5,002 nucleotides of DNA from an uncultured Clostridiaceae bacterium (lineage in GTDB: Bacteria > Bacillota > Clostridia > TANB77 > CAG-508): contig CATZDQ010000132.1 in the NCBI GenBank assembly GCA_958417695.1, forward strand, positions 1-5,002, given 5' to 3'. Below, piece by piece: positions 4,457 to 5,002 of the stretch; positions within the stretch are counted from its first letter, which is position 1, and each line of letters opens with the position of its first letter. Below the pieces are notes generated by a model. That model saw only the letters and a program-made list of their open reading frames with translations, had not been told where the DNA came from and searched no databases. A program made the translations under genes and the position numbers.

Positions 4457-5002
4457 TTACATTTTGAAATTTTTCAAATCATTTGGATTGATATTTTTCA
4501 TCATGTTTTTCATTCCTTTTCCATTTTGCATTTTCTTCATCATTTTTTGCGTCATTTCAAAGGATTTCATAAATTGGTTAATTTGTTGTACTGTTGTACC
4601 GCTACCTTTGGCAATTCTAATTCTTCGGCTTGCATTTAAAATTTTAGGATTTTGTTTTTCTTCCTTTGTCATAGAACATATCATTGCTTCAATTCGAACA
4701 AATTCTTTGTCATCTACTTTTAAATCTTTGATATTGTTCATGCCTGGTATCATTTTTAAAATAGAAGAAAATGAACCCATTTTTTTAACTTGCCTTAGTT
4801 GTGCTAAATAATCATCTAAGTCTAATTCCTTTTTTTTGAGTTGTTTTTCTAATTTTTCTGCTTCTTCTAAATCATCATCCGCTTCATCAATAAACACAAA
4901 ACCTTTCTGGACACGATTTACCAGATGGTCCGAAATAGATACTTTCAGCTCCGAGGCAGTTGCTTCCTCCTCCGACGGTGTCGCTTCCCTCAGAAGCGCT
5001 GC
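4457..5002 (-). CDS. ffh: Signal recognition particle protein Ffh, C-terminal M domain only; 5' part replaced or missing
   Basis: Ffh with SRP RNA recognises signal sequences on ribosomes and delivers them to FtsY and the translocon. Residues encoded by 4457-4894 (about 145) are a good Ffh M domain: the linker FIDEADDDLEEAEKLEKQ, LDDYLAQLRQVKKMGS, the IPGMN finger-loop region, the SRP-RNA-binding SRRIRIAKGSGTTV, and a Met-rich end (QKMMKKMQNGKGMKNMMKN). Full Ffh has about 445-450 residues, so the GTPase (NG) domain is absent from this window. Upstream of 4894 the frame stays open to the window end, but the 36 codons do not read as Ffh: the expected ILGMGD-VEKAQ segment is not there, and base composition jumps. 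The true gene therefore probably breaks off at about 4895. The M-domain call is firm. The extension to 5002 only records the open frame. Confidence 0.85.
   Translation of the reverse strand, partial: AALLREATPSEEEATASELKVSISDHLVNRVQKGFVFIDEADDDLEEAEKLEKQLKKKELDLDDYLAQLRQVKKMGSFSSILKMIPGMNNIKDLKVDDKEFVRIEAMICSMTKEEKQNPKILNASRRIRIAKGSGTTVQQINQFMKSFEMTQKMMKKMQNGKGMKNMMKNINPNDLKNFKM
4895..5002. other. GC-rich segment of different origin at the window end
   Basis: Bases 4921-5002 have 47 G/C of 82 (57%), against about 27% in 4801-4880. In the ffh frame they encode AALLREATPSEEEATASELK and then a stretch ending VNRVQKGFV, using codons such as GCG, CCG, TCG, CTG and GTC that are uncommon in the neighbouring genes. 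I do not recognise the product. One plus-strand frame is also open to the end, so the true coding strand is uncertain. A 6-bp inverted repeat, CGCTTC-N5-GAAGCG, lies at 4982-4998. The likeliest explanation is a chimeric contig end, with a recombination or insertion junction as the alternative. Confidence 0.7.

Noticed and set aside
4982..4998. CGCTTC-N5-GAAGCG hairpin at the window end as a terminator or recombination site
   Set aside because: There is a six-pair stem but no T-run, and it lies in the suspect foreign segment. It may just be a by-product of a chimeric end.

Overview
The window looks like chromosomal DNA from a low-GC Bacillota (Firmicutes) bacterium, probably clostridia-like. 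Most of it is AT-rich with strong AGGAGG-type ribosome binding sites and the standard genetic code. The gene order ffh-rpsP-khpA-rimM-trmD-rplS is the classic Firmicutes translation/secretion operon. A sortase and an LPXTG-anchored protein show a Gram-positive cell wall. No genus can be named from what is visible.

Layout from left to right: 1-644 (minus) is pyrH, UMP kinase, starting at GTG and lacking about its last 25 codons at the window edge. 645-805 is a divergent intergenic region. 806-1478 (plus) is a class A/D-like sortase gene split by a one-base frameshift near 1212-1214. 1467-1498 is a strong hairpin terminator between convergent genes. 1533-1886 (minus) is a small Asn/Thr-rich secreted protein with an LPQTG sorting signal, the likely sortase substrate. 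1887-2088 is a regulatory region with a very good sigma-A-type promoter and 22-bp-spaced direct repeats upstream of it. 2089-4459 (minus) holds rplS, trmD, rimM, khpA, rpsP and the end of ffh. At about 4895 the recognisable Ffh sequence stops, and the last 100 or so bases are GC-rich and unlike the rest.

The ribosomal block links ribosome assembly (S16, L19, RimM, KhpA), tRNA modification (TrmD) and co-translational membrane targeting (Ffh). Downstream of it sits a two-gene surface module, an LPXTG substrate and a convergent sortase, placed between the ribosomal operon and pyrH.

I see no clearly new multi-gene system. The points most worth checking are: the compositional break inside ffh (a chimeric contig end or a true recombination junction); the frameshifted sortase beside an apparently intact substrate; the response-regulator-like repeats upstream of the substrate promoter; and an L19 protein with an extra acidic tail of about 60 residues.
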